A stretch of DNA of 64,000 nt from Flavobacteriales bacterium. Its GTDB lineage: Bacteria > Bacteroidota > Bacteroidia > Flavobacteriales_G > Salibacteraceae. The stretch covers positions 124,001 through 188,000 of the forward strand of contig JABJJW010000024.1 in assembly GCA_018660685.1 (NCBI GenBank). The letters are read 5' to 3'. Of the stretch, positions 43,261 to 53,890 are shown piece by piece; position 1 is the stretch's first letter, and each line of letters opens with the position of its first letter. The translations under genes and the position numbers were made by a program. Under the pieces are notes generated by a model. That model ran no database searches, was not told where the DNA came from, and saw only the letters and a list, made by a program, of their open reading frames with translations.

Positions 43261-44486
43261 AAACGAATCGTCTTTACTGGATCAATCCGACTCACCAACA
43301 TAGCGGGAATCAGTAACATGACCAAGCAGACTGCAATGCTCCCTAAATTAATAGCTAGGATGGGTGAAGATTCAAACAGGACTGGAACACTGTCTACATA
43401 GTAATTGCTCTTGTCTAGGGTAACAATAGCAAACTTTTGTTGTAACCAACCGAGCCCGAGTCCCACGGCATTGCCAATGGCAACTCCTATTATGATGAGG
43501 TAAAGTGCATTGTAAAGAAAGACTTTGCTGATCGTGCCATTTTTTGCCCCCATGGCTTTGAGAATGCCAATCATGTTCGTTCGTTCCAGAATGAGCACGA
43601 GCAGGGCCGATATCATGTTGATTCCAGATACCAAAACCATCAGAATGAGGATGATGATGACGTTGATGTCTTGAAGCTCCAACCAACCGAAAATATCCAT
43701 GAACTGATCGGTTATTTTCAGTGTATTGAATTCATAGGTGACATGCTGAGCCGTCAAGTAGTCGAGCCGATCTAAATCTTCGAATGAATGCAGGAGCACT
43801 TCAATACCAGCTACTTGGTTCGCTTCCCAGCCGTTGAGCTTTTGTACATGCTTGATGTCGCACAGGAATATGCTTCCATCAAACTGCTCCATTCCGGTAT
43901 CATATACTCCGCCAATGATGAATCGTCGTTTTCTTTCTAGCTCATCTTGGATGTAAGAAACGGAGAATTTATCGCCGACCTCCAATTCCAGTTTGTTTTG
44001 AATTTGACTGGATATGAGCACGGAGTCCGAGGGAGTGGAGTCATTCACCTGAAAGACTGAACCTTCCAGTAAGTTGTCTTCAAAAAATTCCCAATCGAAA
44101 TCTTGATCCACGCCCTTGCTCATCACGCCGAGAATCTCGCCTTTGGCACTGATGATTCCACTTTTGTAGGCATAAACTTGGGTTCCTTTTACTTCAGGTT
44201 CAGCGAGAATGTCCTCTACAAAAGGTTGGTCCCTTTCCATGGGCTTGACTCCCAACGTATTCTGTGGATTGTAAAGGGATATCTGAAGGTGAGAGCCAAA
44301 ACCTATAACCTTCTCGCGAATTTCATTTTGAAACCCAGTTACGATGGCAATCGATAGAATCATCACTGCCATTCCAATGGCGATACCCGCAATGGCAATT
44401 TTGATAATGGCTGACGAGCTCTGACCCGTTACACCTGCACGGCGGCCAGAGATCATTTTGTTTGCAAGGAATAGTTCGAATCGCAA
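43254..44486 (-). CDS. FtsX/LolE-like ABC transporter permease
   Basis: Four-TM MacB/FtsX topology: IKIAIAGIAIGMAVMILSIAIVTGFQNEIREKVIGFGSHLQI, ILERTNMIGILKAMGAKNGTISKVFLYNALYLIIIG, RIDPVKTIRF. Confidence 0.9.
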   Translation of the reverse strand: MRFELFLANKMISGRRAGVTGQSSSAIIKIAIAGIAIGMAVMILSIAIVTGFQNEIREKVIGFGSHLQISLYNPQNTLGVKPMERDQPFVEDILAEPEVKGTQVYAYKSGIISAKGEILGVMSKGVDQDFDWEFFEDNLLEGSVFQVNDSTPSDSVLISSQIQNKLELEVGDKFSVSYIQDELERKRRFIIGGVYDTGMEQFDGSIFLCDIKHVQKLNGWEANQVAGIEVLLHSFEDLDRLDYLTAQHVTYEFNTLKITDQFMDIFGWLELQDINVIIILILMVLVSGINMISALLVLILERTNMIGILKAMGAKNGTISKVFLYNALYLIIIGVAIGNAVGLGLGWLQQKFAIVTLDKSNYYVDSVPVLFESSPILAINLGSIAVCLVMLLIPAMLVSRIDPVKTIRFN

Positions 44487-44562
44487 ATTGGCGTGTTTAA
44501 AACTTCAATTGGGCATAGTCATTGCCGCTATGAAGATGTGCAAATTTGATCATCTGTTCGCT

Positions 44563-45747
44563 ATGAAAGGCACCATTTCATTCTTCTTTATCCTCATTTT
44601 AATGAACGGGGCAATTGCGCAGCTTAGCTTCAAAACAGATGCGGACATTACAGTTGGGGCAAAACGATTTTCCGAGTATGAATCGATGTTATCTGGAAAA
44701 CGAGTTGCCATCTGTGCAAATCACACCTCCTATCTTGACAGTGTTCATCTGCTTGACTTCCTTTTAGATAAGGACATAGATGTTGTAAAAGTATTTGCCC
44801 CAGAACACGGGTTCAGAGGAAAAGCAGATGCAGGACAAAAGGTCAGTGGCAGCATCGATGATAAAACAGGAATTGAAATTGTCAGTCTTTACGGAAACCA
44901 CAAAAAACCAACAGCCGAAGATTTGACTGGAATCGATGTAGTGCTATTTGATATTCAAGATGTTGGAGCCCGATTCTATACGTACATATCAACCATGACG
45001 TATGTGATGGAATCGTGCGCTGAGAATGATATAGATTTTGTTGTCCTCGATCGACCGAATCCTAATGGGTTCTACGTTGATGGCCCGATGTTACAGACCG
45101 AGCACAAATCCTTTGTTGGAATGTTACCTATTCCCGTAGTGCATGGCTTAACCATCGCTGAATTGGCTCAAATGATCAATGGTGAAGGTTGGCTGGAAGA
45201 AGGAATAAAGGCAAAGCTTGAGGTGATTAGATGTGATGGTTATCAGCATAGTGACATTTACGTATTGCCGATCAAACCATCACCGAATTTACCCACTGCT
45301 AATTCGGTTTTACTCTACCCATCGCTCTGTTTTTTTGAAGGAACGAGCTTTTCGGTAGGACGAGGAACAGCAACGCCATTTGAAGTTTTTGGTCATCCCA
45401 ACATGAGTATTGGTTCCTTCATATTCGTTCCCAAGAGTGGGGAAGGATCAACACACCCGAAGCACGAAGGAGTTCCATGTGTTGGTTGGGACTTATCCGA
45501 AATAGGAGGGAAGAGAATCCAAGAAACACAAGGACTGATTTTAGATTGGCTGGTCGACGCCTATCGCCAATTTCCTGAAAAGGATAAGTTCTTCAATTCA
45601 AATGGATTTATCCATAAGCTGGCAGGAACTGATCAACTGCAAAAGCAGATTGAACAAGGCTATACAGCAGATGAAATCAAGGCTTCTTGGCAGTCTGATT
45701 TGTCAGAATACAACAGAAAGAGGGCTAAATACTTGCTTTACGACTAG
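44563..45747 (+). CDS. DUF1343 domain-containing exported protein
   Basis: Signal peptide; VFAPEHGFRGKADAGQKV, VLFDIQDVGARFYTYISTMTYVMESCAE, LDRPNPNGFYVDGPML. Confidence 0.9.
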   Translation: MKGTISFFFILILMNGAIAQLSFKTDADITVGAKRFSEYESMLSGKRVAICANHTSYLDSVHLLDFLLDKDIDVVKVFAPEHGFRGKADAGQKVSGSIDDKTGIEIVSLYGNHKKPTAEDLTGIDVVLFDIQDVGARFYTYISTMTYVMESCAENDIDFVVLDRPNPNGFYVDGPMLQTEHKSFVGMLPIPVVHGLTIAELAQMINGEGWLEEGIKAKLEVIRCDGYQHSDIYVLPIKPSPNLPTANSVLLYPSLCFFEGTSFSVGRGTATPFEVFGHPNMSIGSFIFVPKSGEGSTHPKHEGVPCVGWDLSEIGGKRIQETQGLILDWLVDAYRQFPEKDKFFNSNGFIHKLAGTDQLQKQIEQGYTADEIKASWQSDLSEYNRKRAKYLLYD

Positions 45748-45764
45748 CGGTCTTTAGAATGGTT

Positions 45765-46541
45765 TCAATTTCGATTCAAAGAGTCGGGAAAATTGAAGTA
45801 TTGCCGCTTCTTGATCGGCTTACCCAGAGCTTCGATCCATTCTTCTACGGACATTCCTTCTTGAATATTTACATCTGAGGGGAGATCGAAAATTCCTTCT
45901 GGAAGTGGAGAAATAGTGTCTATTGAAAGAGCTTCCAAAGTCATCGTCTCCCTTCCAACTTGAACTTGAGTCTTCATCAATATTCCTTTCCAACGCCATT
46001 CTTTGGATTGCAAGGCTTCAATGTTCCAATACCTTGTGGGAAGATCTAGGATCGTGTCTATTCGTACCAATTGACCGCCCTTCTCCAAATACATCATCTC
46101 CGCAGCTTCGTTAAGGTCAAGTGACGGGCTTTTTAGCGCTGTTGAATACAACAGTGAATTGTCGATGCTCCTTGCATTCATTGTACTTCGATCGACGACG
46201 AAAATCATGCTGTCGCGCATCAAAGTGATCAAATTGATGATCTCTCTTTCCTCTTTAAAAAGATTCTCTCTGGTCGTAGAAGTAAACTTGATTTCCACCA
46301 TCCCATAGTCCGTAAAGTAAACCTCTTCGGATCCCGTTTGTAAACCTCTGTACTGGTACATGAGTTTGCCTTCTTTTACTCCATATCGAATAGGGTAATT
46401 TTCATGCGCTACTGAAACTTTGGTGGGTTGCTGAACAACTTCTGCTACCATTGAACCACTTCCAATTTGTTCGGCCTGCTTCGGCTGAGAGCATGCTCCG
46501 AGAAGAACGATGAGACAGAGTGAGAGAGTTTTAAGAACCAT
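45765..46541 (-). CDS. Uncharacterised lipoprotein
   Basis: LCLIVLLGACSQPKQ lipobox; continuous 258-aa ORF; no family recognised. Confidence 0.7.
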   Translation of the reverse strand: MVLKTLSLCLIVLLGACSQPKQAEQIGSGSMVAEVVQQPTKVSVAHENYPIRYGVKEGKLMYQYRGLQTGSEEVYFTDYGMVEIKFTSTTRENLFKEEREIINLITLMRDSMIFVVDRSTMNARSIDNSLLYSTALKSPSLDLNEAAEMMYLEKGGQLVRIDTILDLPTRYWNIEALQSKEWRWKGILMKTQVQVGRETMTLEALSIDTISPLPEGIFDLPSDVNIQEGMSVEEWIEALGKPIKKRQYFNFPDSLNRN

Positions 46542-47763
46542 GCGCGGTGCTTACTTTTTCAGAAAGCTCAATTTTTCCAGGATATGCGATCAGAGCGGCT
46601 TTCAAGACTTCAATTGCCAACAAAAGCTTTGATTGCTCCAGGACATAGGCGAGACGAACCTCTCTTGCACCGAGGCCTGGAGTGGCGTAAAAGCCAGCAG
46701 CTGGCGCCATCATCACCGTCGCTCCTTTGTGTTCGAAGCTTTCTAATATCCATTGACAGAAGATTTCGGCGCTGTCAACAGGAAGTTCAGCCATGGCGTA
46801 AAATGCTCCGCCAGGTTTAGGACAGGTTACTCCTGAAATTGAGTTTAAACCATCGACGAGCAAATCTCGTCGCTCCAAATATTCTTCTATCACATCGGTG
46901 AAGTAGGAATCAGGGGTTTTTAGTGCGGCTTCTCCAGCAATTTGGCCCAGAGTAGGCGGACTTAATCTCGCTTGGGCAAACTTCAATGCGGTGTTCATTA
47001 CATTTCTATTCCTCGAAATCATCGCGCCAACACGAGCCCCGCACATACTGTATCGCTTAGAAACAGAATCTACAACGACTGCATGCCTTTCAAGACCTTC
47101 CAAATTCAAGATGCTGAAGTGCTCGCGACCATCGTAGCAAAACTCTCTGTAGACTTCATCTGCAAAAAGAAAAAGGTCATTCTCCACCACAATTTGCTTC
47201 AAAGTTTCAAGCTCATTCTTTGTATAGAGGTAGCCTGTTGGATTGCCAGGATTGCAAATAATAATCCCTCTTGTTCGTGCGGTGATCAACTCACGAAACT
47301 TCTCGATTGGAGGAAGCGCATAGCTGTCCTTGAGGTAGGTCGTAATCGGCCGAAGCACCACGCCCGCTTCAAGGGCAAATCCATTGTAGTTAGCGTAGAA
47401 AGGTTCTGGAACAATGACTTCATCTTCTGGGTTGAAGCAGGTCATCATAGCAAAAATGATAGCTTCAGAACCTCCATTTGTTACTAGAATATCCTCAAAT
47501 GTGATGTCAATGCTGTTTTTTTGATAGTACTCAGCAAGCCCGCGACGGTATGATTCATATCCCGCAGAATGGCTGTATTCGATCACATCGCGATTAAGGT
47601 TCCTTATGGCTTCTAGAGCCACTTCAGGAGTTTTGATATCTGGTTGACCTATGTTAAGGTGGATGACCTCTTTGCCAGCGGCGATTGCCTTTTCAGCAAA
47701 CGGAACCAGCTTCCGAATCGGTGATTCGGGCATTGCAAATCCTTTCTTTGAGATGTACGGCAT
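46531..47763 (-). CDS. Pyridoxal phosphate-dependent aminotransferase (class I/II)
   Basis: HLNIGQPDIKTPEVALEAI, CNPGNPTGYLYTKNELETL, VDSVSKRYSMCGARVG. Confidence 0.93.
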   Translation of the reverse strand: MPYISKKGFAMPESPIRKLVPFAEKAIAAGKEVIHLNIGQPDIKTPEVALEAIRNLNRDVIEYSHSAGYESYRRGLAEYYQKNSIDITFEDILVTNGGSEAIIFAMMTCFNPEDEVIVPEPFYANYNGFALEAGVVLRPITTYLKDSYALPPIEKFRELITARTRGIIICNPGNPTGYLYTKNELETLKQIVVENDLFLFADEVYREFCYDGREHFSILNLEGLERHAVVVDSVSKRYSMCGARVGAMISRNRNVMNTALKFAQARLSPPTLGQIAGEAALKTPDSYFTDVIEEYLERRDLLVDGLNSISGVTCPKPGGAFYAMAELPVDSAEIFCQWILESFEHKGATVMMAPAAGFYATPGLGAREVRLAYVLEQSKLLLAIEVLKAALIAYPGKIELSEKVSTAHGS

Positions 47764-47890
47764 ATTCTAAGTTTTTATGCGGGCGTCAAAGATACAATCA
47801 GGTAGAATTAGAATATCAATCTCAATTATAGAGACAAAAAAAAGCCCTCCACAAGAGTGAAAGGCTTTTCAAATACGATTTGAAGATTTT

Positions 47891-48325
47891 CTAGTTGGCA
47901 GATGGAGCCATCGTAGGTTCTTTGACTGGCATAGCTGATTCATCAGCTTTTGGTGCCTGCTCAATGTGACCTTTGATGCGAATCATCTTCGTTGGCGAAT
48001 TCTCTGCGTTTGAAGTGATCGTTACTGACTTGTTGATTGGACCAACTCGCTTGCTGTCATACTTCACCTTGATGATGTTAGACTGACCTGGAGCAATCGG
48101 TTCGCGTGGCCACTCAGGAACGGTACATCCGCAAGATCCTTTAGCATTAGAGATGATTAGGGGCTCACTTCCTGTGTTGGTGAACTTAAACTCAGTGGAT
48201 GCATCTCCGTGTTGCTTCATTCGACCGAAGTCATGAACGCTTTTCTCGAACTCGACATCAGCTTGAGCAAATGCTCCGACTGACATAATCATCACTGCCG
48301 CCAATACTGTAAAAATCTTCTTCAT
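47891..48325 (-). CDS. DUF1573 domain-containing protein
   Basis: Signal peptide MKKIFTVLAAVMIMSVGAFAQ; FEKSVHDFGRMKQHGDASTEFKFTNTGSEPLIISNAKGSCGCTVPEWP. Confidence 0.92.
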   Translation of the reverse strand: MKKIFTVLAAVMIMSVGAFAQADVEFEKSVHDFGRMKQHGDASTEFKFTNTGSEPLIISNAKGSCGCTVPEWPREPIAPGQSNIIKVKYDSKRVGPINKSVTITSNAENSPTKMIRIKGHIEQAPKADESAMPVKEPTMAPSAN

Positions 48326-48444
48326 GGTTGTTGTTTTTTCTTCGAACAAATTTAAGGCTGAATCCGGCCGTCTGGATACGTTTAACAGAATGTTAGGACT
48401 TTTAAAACTTGTGCAGACATATATAAAGTGCTCGCGGCAATGGC

Positions 48445-50511
48445 TTAAACCTTCACCCCTATAACACACACATCATCGATTTGCTCGAGGCTACCACGCC
48501 AAGATTCAAACTCCTTTTCAAGTAGATCGTGTTGTTGATCGATCGGTTTTTGGGACATGGCAACCAAGGTTGATTTGAATTTCCCACTCTTATACTTCTT
48601 GCCTCGTTCTCCGCCAAACTGATCGGGATAACCGTCGCTGAAGGTGTAGATCGTGTCTCCTTGATTAAGTTGAATTCGATGGGTCGTAAACGGCGTCTCA
48701 ATACCGTATTTCCCAATAGGCTGTTTATCCGCTTTAATTTCTTCGATTTCCGTTGCATTCTCGCGTACAATCCATAATGGATTATGTGCTCCGGCCCAGA
48801 TTAGCTCGTTGGATTTAGTGTTTAGTGCACAGAGGGAAATGTCCATTCCGTCTTTCACTTCTTCTTCACTCTTTTCGAACTCCTTTATGACCAGCTCTCT
48901 TGTTTTGTCCAGAATCTTACCAGGTTCTCGCAATCCGAACTCTCGGACACAACGGTTAAGCCCGTTCACGCAAATGACCGATACCATCGCCCCAGGAACA
49001 CCGTGGCCTGTACAGTCCGCAGCAGCAAAGTACACCACATTATCAATGGTCTCCATCCAATAGAAGTCTCCGGCTACGATGTCTTTCGGTATGTAGAGAA
49101 TGAAGCTGTTCTCTAAATGTTCTTTAACGAGCCGTTTTGGAGGGAGAATGGCGCTTTGAATGCGCTTAGCGTAGGATATTGAGTCGGTTATTTCCCTGTT
49201 TTTTTCTTCAAGCTCGCTATGTTGTAGTTCGATCTCTTCTTTTTGAGCTGTGATTGCTTTGTTCAATCGATTGCGGGCAATATTGCTCCGCACGATATAG
49301 AAAATCATTACAAAGAAGACAAGTAACCCAAGGATCAACCAAATCATGGTCGATTTGACTGTTTCTAGTTCTTCGGTTCGCTCTTGAATGCCTTCGTCCG
49401 TCAGTTGTTTTTCTTCTTCTAATAATGCAATCTCTTTCTCTCTCGCTGCTGCTTCATATTTTGAATTGACCTCGGCTATTATCGCTGCGAAATTGTCGGG
49501 ATGTTTTGCAGCGATCTCATTCAACATGGTTTCCAACGCGAGATTCTCTTGTTGTATGATTTCATGTTTAACCGTCCACAATGAACCAATGACCACCGAT
49601 AGAGGAACGTATCGAAACATGTAAGTTTCCCAGGTGATGGTTTTCTTATCCCATTTATCATATCGATCTCGCGTGTCTATTGTGAGGTCTTCATCAAGCA
49701 TCGAACGCTGATTTTCATCAAAGAGTGACTTTACAAAAGCAGAGTGATCGTCTAAACTGGATCGAAGCTTTTCGCCGTGTCGTCCATCGATGAGTAGATG
49801 ATTGGGAATATCGTAGTTGTCTCTACCTTCAATTTCTCCAATCCACATGGTATCGGCTTGTTCGATAGGTATACCATCTGTTTCAGAGATCAAGAAATTG
49901 ATTAGGGTATCAATGGAATGAATTAGCTCTCTGGATTGATTATGTAATAGAACTGCGGAATTCTTTCCGTCTGCATTGGATAGATGGGAAATTGATTCAA
50001 TTAATTTGTCTGATCTCAATGAACTTTTTTCAATTAACTCACCTTGCTTGACCAATGCAAGATCATAGCTGTCAAGCATTCTCTTACTTACTTGCCCAGA
50101 CATATAGATCTTAAAAAGCATGATAATCAGACCGCCGATGACAATCGTGAAGAAATATTCCTCTCTGTTTTGCCTTTGTTTGAACCCGTAATAAATATAG
50201 CTGGGAAGGTAGAATAGGGTGAACGTTCCGAAAAAGAAGTAGGCAATAAGTGGGGAGCCTGGCCAGTGCATGACCTTAAATATTGCTGCCATCGACAACG
50301 CGGTTAAGGTTACATACTCGATGATCGAAAACAGCCGAGGACGATCTGACTTAAGCCGAGCTTGTAACCTCAGCGGGGCAAAGAACGCTACCAGAAGAAA
50401 GGTCGTAAGAATGAAGAGGATTCCTGCCCCTGGCAAATGGTAGGATTTAAGGAATGTTGCAATTATGTATAGTCCTAGTGCAACTAAACCAATTATGTTA
50501 TACGTCCTCAT
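48445..50511 (-). CDS. Membrane-anchored SpoIIE/PP2C-type serine phosphatase
   Basis: C-terminal SYAKRIQSAILPP...DIVAGDFYWMETIDNVVYFAAADCTGHGVPGAMVSVICVNGLN; N-terminal TM segments with FLKSYHLPGA and FKVMHWPGSP. Confidence 0.9.
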   Translation of the reverse strand: MRTYNIIGLVALGLYIIATFLKSYHLPGAGILFILTTFLLVAFFAPLRLQARLKSDRPRLFSIIEYVTLTALSMAAIFKVMHWPGSPLIAYFFFGTFTLFYLPSYIYYGFKQRQNREEYFFTIVIGGLIIMLFKIYMSGQVSKRMLDSYDLALVKQGELIEKSSLRSDKLIESISHLSNADGKNSAVLLHNQSRELIHSIDTLINFLISETDGIPIEQADTMWIGEIEGRDNYDIPNHLLIDGRHGEKLRSSLDDHSAFVKSLFDENQRSMLDEDLTIDTRDRYDKWDKKTITWETYMFRYVPLSVVIGSLWTVKHEIIQQENLALETMLNEIAAKHPDNFAAIIAEVNSKYEAAAREKEIALLEEEKQLTDEGIQERTEELETVKSTMIWLILGLLVFFVMIFYIVRSNIARNRLNKAITAQKEEIELQHSELEEKNREITDSISYAKRIQSAILPPKRLVKEHLENSFILYIPKDIVAGDFYWMETIDNVVYFAAADCTGHGVPGAMVSVICVNGLNRCVREFGLREPGKILDKTRELVIKEFEKSEEEVKDGMDISLCALNTKSNELIWAGAHNPLWIVRENATEIEEIKADKQPIGKYGIETPFTTHRIQLNQGDTIYTFSDGYPDQFGGERGKKYKSGKFKSTLVAMSQKPIDQQHDLLEKEFESWRGSLEQIDDVCVIGVKV

Positions 50512-50612
50512 GCCTCAATCATAAACAAATTGAGTCAATTCTTAGGCCTTCACGGTACTGTTTTGCCTCTGTCAATAACTACATTTGCGGCTTTATTTTT
50601 TAGCGTCACAGC

Positions 50613-53225
50613 ATGAGCGAATTGTCATCGAAATACAATCCAGGAGAGGTCGAAGGAAAGTGGTATCAGCACTGGATGGAGAAGGATTATTTTTCTTCTA
50701 AACCAGATCCATCTAAGGAGCCATTCACAGTCGTAATACCGCCTCCAAATGTGACAGGTATCCTCCATATGGGGCATATGCTTAACAATACTATTCAGGA
50801 CATTCTGATTCGGAAGGCGCGGCTCGAAGGAAAAAATGCCTGCTGGGTTCCTGGAATGGATCATGCTTCCATTGCAACCGAAGCGAAGGTGGTGAAGCGA
50901 CTGCGGGATCAAGGAATCAAGAAAAGTGATATTGGAAGAGATGAATTCCTGAAGCATGCGTGGGAATGGAAGGAAGAATTCGGTGGCGTGATTCTCGAAC
51001 AGCTGAAGAAGTTAGGAGCGAGCTGCGATTGGAATCGGACCCGCTTCACAATGGATGAGAAATACTATGATAGTGTCATCGATACCTTCAATGACCTCTA
51101 TGCAAAGGGCTTGATTTACCGAGGTTACCGGATGGTGAACTGGGATCCGGAGGCACTTACAGCTGTTTCAGATGAGGAGGTGCTTCACACAGAAGAAAGC
51201 AGCAAATTATATCACGTTCGTTACAAGGTTTCCGGTACGGATGAATATGCGACCATTGCGACGACAAGGCCAGAGACTATTTTAGGTGATACCGCCATTT
51301 GTATCCATCCTGAAGACGAACGATACACACACCTTCATGGCAAGAAAGCCGTTGTTCCAATCGTCAATCGAGAGATCCCGATTATCCTCGATGACTACGT
51401 TGATCGCGAGTTTGGAACTGGATGTCTAAAGGTCACACCTGCTCATGACACGAATGACTACGATCTCGGACAAAAGCATGGTCTTGAAACAATCGAGATT
51501 CTGAATGCAAACGGGACCATGAGCGAAGCTGCTCAGGTTTTAGTTGGCCAGGACCGATTCGAGGCGCGGAAGAACATTATTCCACTTCTCGAGGAGAATG
51601 GAAATTTGGTGAAAACCGAAGATTACCAGAATAAATTAGGCCGCTCCGAGCGCACCAACTCGATCATTGAACCAAGACTTTCCAAACAATGGTTCGTGAC
51701 GATGGAAGATTTGGCGAAACCAGCCTTGGATGCGGTGGAGTCAGGAGATGTCAAATTCTACCCAAAGAAATTTCAGAACACCTACAAGCATTGGATGACC
51801 AACATCAAAGATTGGTGCATCAGTCGCCAGCTTTGGTGGGGGCATCGGATTCCAGCATGGTACTTTGGTGAAGGGGATGACAATTGTGTAGTGGCAAAGA
51901 ATGCCGAGGAGGCATTGGAAAAAGCACAGAAGTTAGACGCTTCTCTCACTTCATCTGATTTACGTCAAGACGAAGACGTGGTAGATACATGGTTCAGCTC
52001 ATGGCTGTGGCCAATTAGCGTATTTGATGGATTCTACGATCGCAAGGAACTGGACTACTATTATCCAACGGGCGACTTGGTGACTGCACCAGACATCATC
52101 TTCTTTTGGGTCGCAAGAATGATCATGGCGGGCTACGAATTCGAGAACAAGCGCCCATTTGAGAATGTCTATTTCACGGGTATAATCCGTGACAAGCAAG
52201 GTCGAAAAATGTCCAAGTCACTTGGGAATTCTCCAGATCCGCTGGAGCTAATCGAGAAGTACAGCGCCGATGGCGTCCGTCTAGGCTTATTGATGACGGC
52301 ACCAGCCGGAAACGATATTCCTTTTGATGATGCCATTTGTGAACAAGGAAGAAATTTCACAAACAAGATTTGGAATGCACTCCGACTTGTTAAAGGCTGG
52401 GAAGTAGAGGATAAGGCCCAACCAAGCGTGAATGTTGATGCCATTGAGTGGCTCCGCAATCGAATTTCTAAGGAGATTGAACTTATCAATTCAAATTACT
52501 CAAAGTACAGGTTGAACGGTGTTGCTTTGAGCATTTACAAACTCGTTTGGGATGAATTCTGTTCTTGGTACTTGGAGGCGATCAAACCTGCGTATCAGGA
52601 CTCTATCGACCGCGTTACGTATGAGGCCACTCTTGATCTTTTTGAAGAAATGATGATTCTCCTACATCCGATAATGCCATTCATCTCGGAAGAAGTTTAC
52701 CAGAGTCTAAAGGACAGGGAGGATGGTGACTGCGTTATTGTTGCTCGTTGGCCAGAGTCTCAGTCTGTAAATTCAGAAGTGATCGAATCATTTGAATTGG
52801 CGAAGTCGATTATTACCGAGGTGAGATCGGTGAGGGCAGGAAAGAACCTCAGTCCAAAGGAAGCGCTGGAAGTGCTTTATTCAGGTGCAGATGGGTTTCA
52901 GCAGGAAGAGGTGATCTCAAAGTTGGCTAATGTGACTCTGGATGGGGAAAAGACTTTTGATGGACCTTCAGCTAGTTTTATTGTTGGTACGATCGACTTT
53001 ACATTGCCTCTCGAGGGGCTCATTGACTCGGATGCTGAGATGGACAAGCTCACTGAAGAGCTAAAATATCAGGAAGGGTTTTTGAAATCTGTAGACAAGA
53101 AGCTGAGCAATGAGCGCTTCGTGAGCAATGCTCCTGAGCAAGTTGTTGATTCAGAGAAAAGAAAGAAAGCAGATGCTGAATCTCGAATAGCATCCATCAA
53201 AGAGAAGCTAGCTTCCATGAGCTAA
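50613..53225 (+). CDS. valS: Valine--tRNA ligase
   Basis: PPPNVTGILHMGHMLNNTIQDILIR (HIGH-type), GRKMSKSLGNSPDPLELI (KMSKS), C-terminal coiled coil. Confidence 0.97.
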   Translation: MSELSSKYNPGEVEGKWYQHWMEKDYFSSKPDPSKEPFTVVIPPPNVTGILHMGHMLNNTIQDILIRKARLEGKNACWVPGMDHASIATEAKVVKRLRDQGIKKSDIGRDEFLKHAWEWKEEFGGVILEQLKKLGASCDWNRTRFTMDEKYYDSVIDTFNDLYAKGLIYRGYRMVNWDPEALTAVSDEEVLHTEESSKLYHVRYKVSGTDEYATIATTRPETILGDTAICIHPEDERYTHLHGKKAVVPIVNREIPIILDDYVDREFGTGCLKVTPAHDTNDYDLGQKHGLETIEILNANGTMSEAAQVLVGQDRFEARKNIIPLLEENGNLVKTEDYQNKLGRSERTNSIIEPRLSKQWFVTMEDLAKPALDAVESGDVKFYPKKFQNTYKHWMTNIKDWCISRQLWWGHRIPAWYFGEGDDNCVVAKNAEEALEKAQKLDASLTSSDLRQDEDVVDTWFSSWLWPISVFDGFYDRKELDYYYPTGDLVTAPDIIFFWVARMIMAGYEFENKRPFENVYFTGIIRDKQGRKMSKSLGNSPDPLELIEKYSADGVRLGLLMTAPAGNDIPFDDAICEQGRNFTNKIWNALRLVKGWEVEDKAQPSVNVDAIEWLRNRISKEIELINSNYSKYRLNGVALSIYKLVWDEFCSWYLEAIKPAYQDSIDRVTYEATLDLFEEMMILLHPIMPFISEEVYQSLKDREDGDCVIVARWPESQSVNSEVIESFELAKSIITEVRSVRAGKNLSPKEALEVLYSGADGFQQEEVISKLANVTLDGEKTFDGPSASFIVGTIDFTLPLEGLIDSDAEMDKLTEELKYQEGFLKSVDKKLSNERFVSNAPEQVVDSEKRKKADAESRIASIKEKLASMS

Positions 53226-53232
53226 AGGAGTA

Positions 53233-53890
53233 CTACTCCAAATCTTCCATGAGTATTTCAAAAAGCTTGATGTAATCATTCAAGGTGACGATGCCGACTA
53301 ATTTGTTCTCATGAAGGACTGGCAAACTACCGATTTCCTTCTCCTTCATTAATCGATAGGCATCGATCGTACTCGTCTCTGGGGCCGTAGTGATTGGGTT
53401 TTCAATCATCGCTTGCTTAACGGTAAAGCTGAAATCATGCTTCTTCTCAGCAGCGAGAAAGGACAATATTCGATCTGAAGTAATCAGACTAATAACTCCA
53501 CCTTGATTGCTCTCAACGGGAAGATGGTGGATGTTACTCCAAATCATCATGTTCTTTGCTAATTCCAGTAAATCATCCTCATGAATAGTGATCAAATCAC
53601 TCGACATGATTTGTTCCACCCTGGCATATTTACTTCTCCAGCCTCCGCCTTCCCCTTTGTGGAGAGGAGTCCATTCGTGTACGGGATTTCCCATTTTCTG
53701 TCTTTGATATATACCTTCTGTCAGAGCCACAAGCGCCTGTTCTTCAGGGCCTTCATTTTTTAAATCTGTGTAAGAGTCTAATATCCAATTACTTCCAGTT
53801 CGGTTTGATTCGACTCTTTTGCGAATGATACCTAGGTATTTCTCGATCTCTGATGAATCCATACCTGCATTTTCCAAACCGGATTGCACC
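53233..53890 (-). pseudogene. 3' remnant: GCS2/YbdK-like C-terminus followed by paired CBS domains
   Basis: SGLENAGMDSSEIEKYLGIIRKRVESNRTGSNWILDSYTDL...GNPVHEWTP then CBS pair (VEQIMSSDLITIHEDDLLELAKNMM...VKQAMIENPITTAPETSTIDAYRLMKEKEIGSLPVL). Sequence upstream of about 53890 belongs to another gene in another frame. Confidence 0.65.

Noticed and set aside
46972-47487. 171-aa plus-strand ORF
   Set aside because: Antisense to the PLP aminotransferase; no recognisable domain.
53581-53763. 60-aa plus-strand ORF in the chimeric region
   Set aside because: Antisense to the CBS-domain remnant; no support as a gene.
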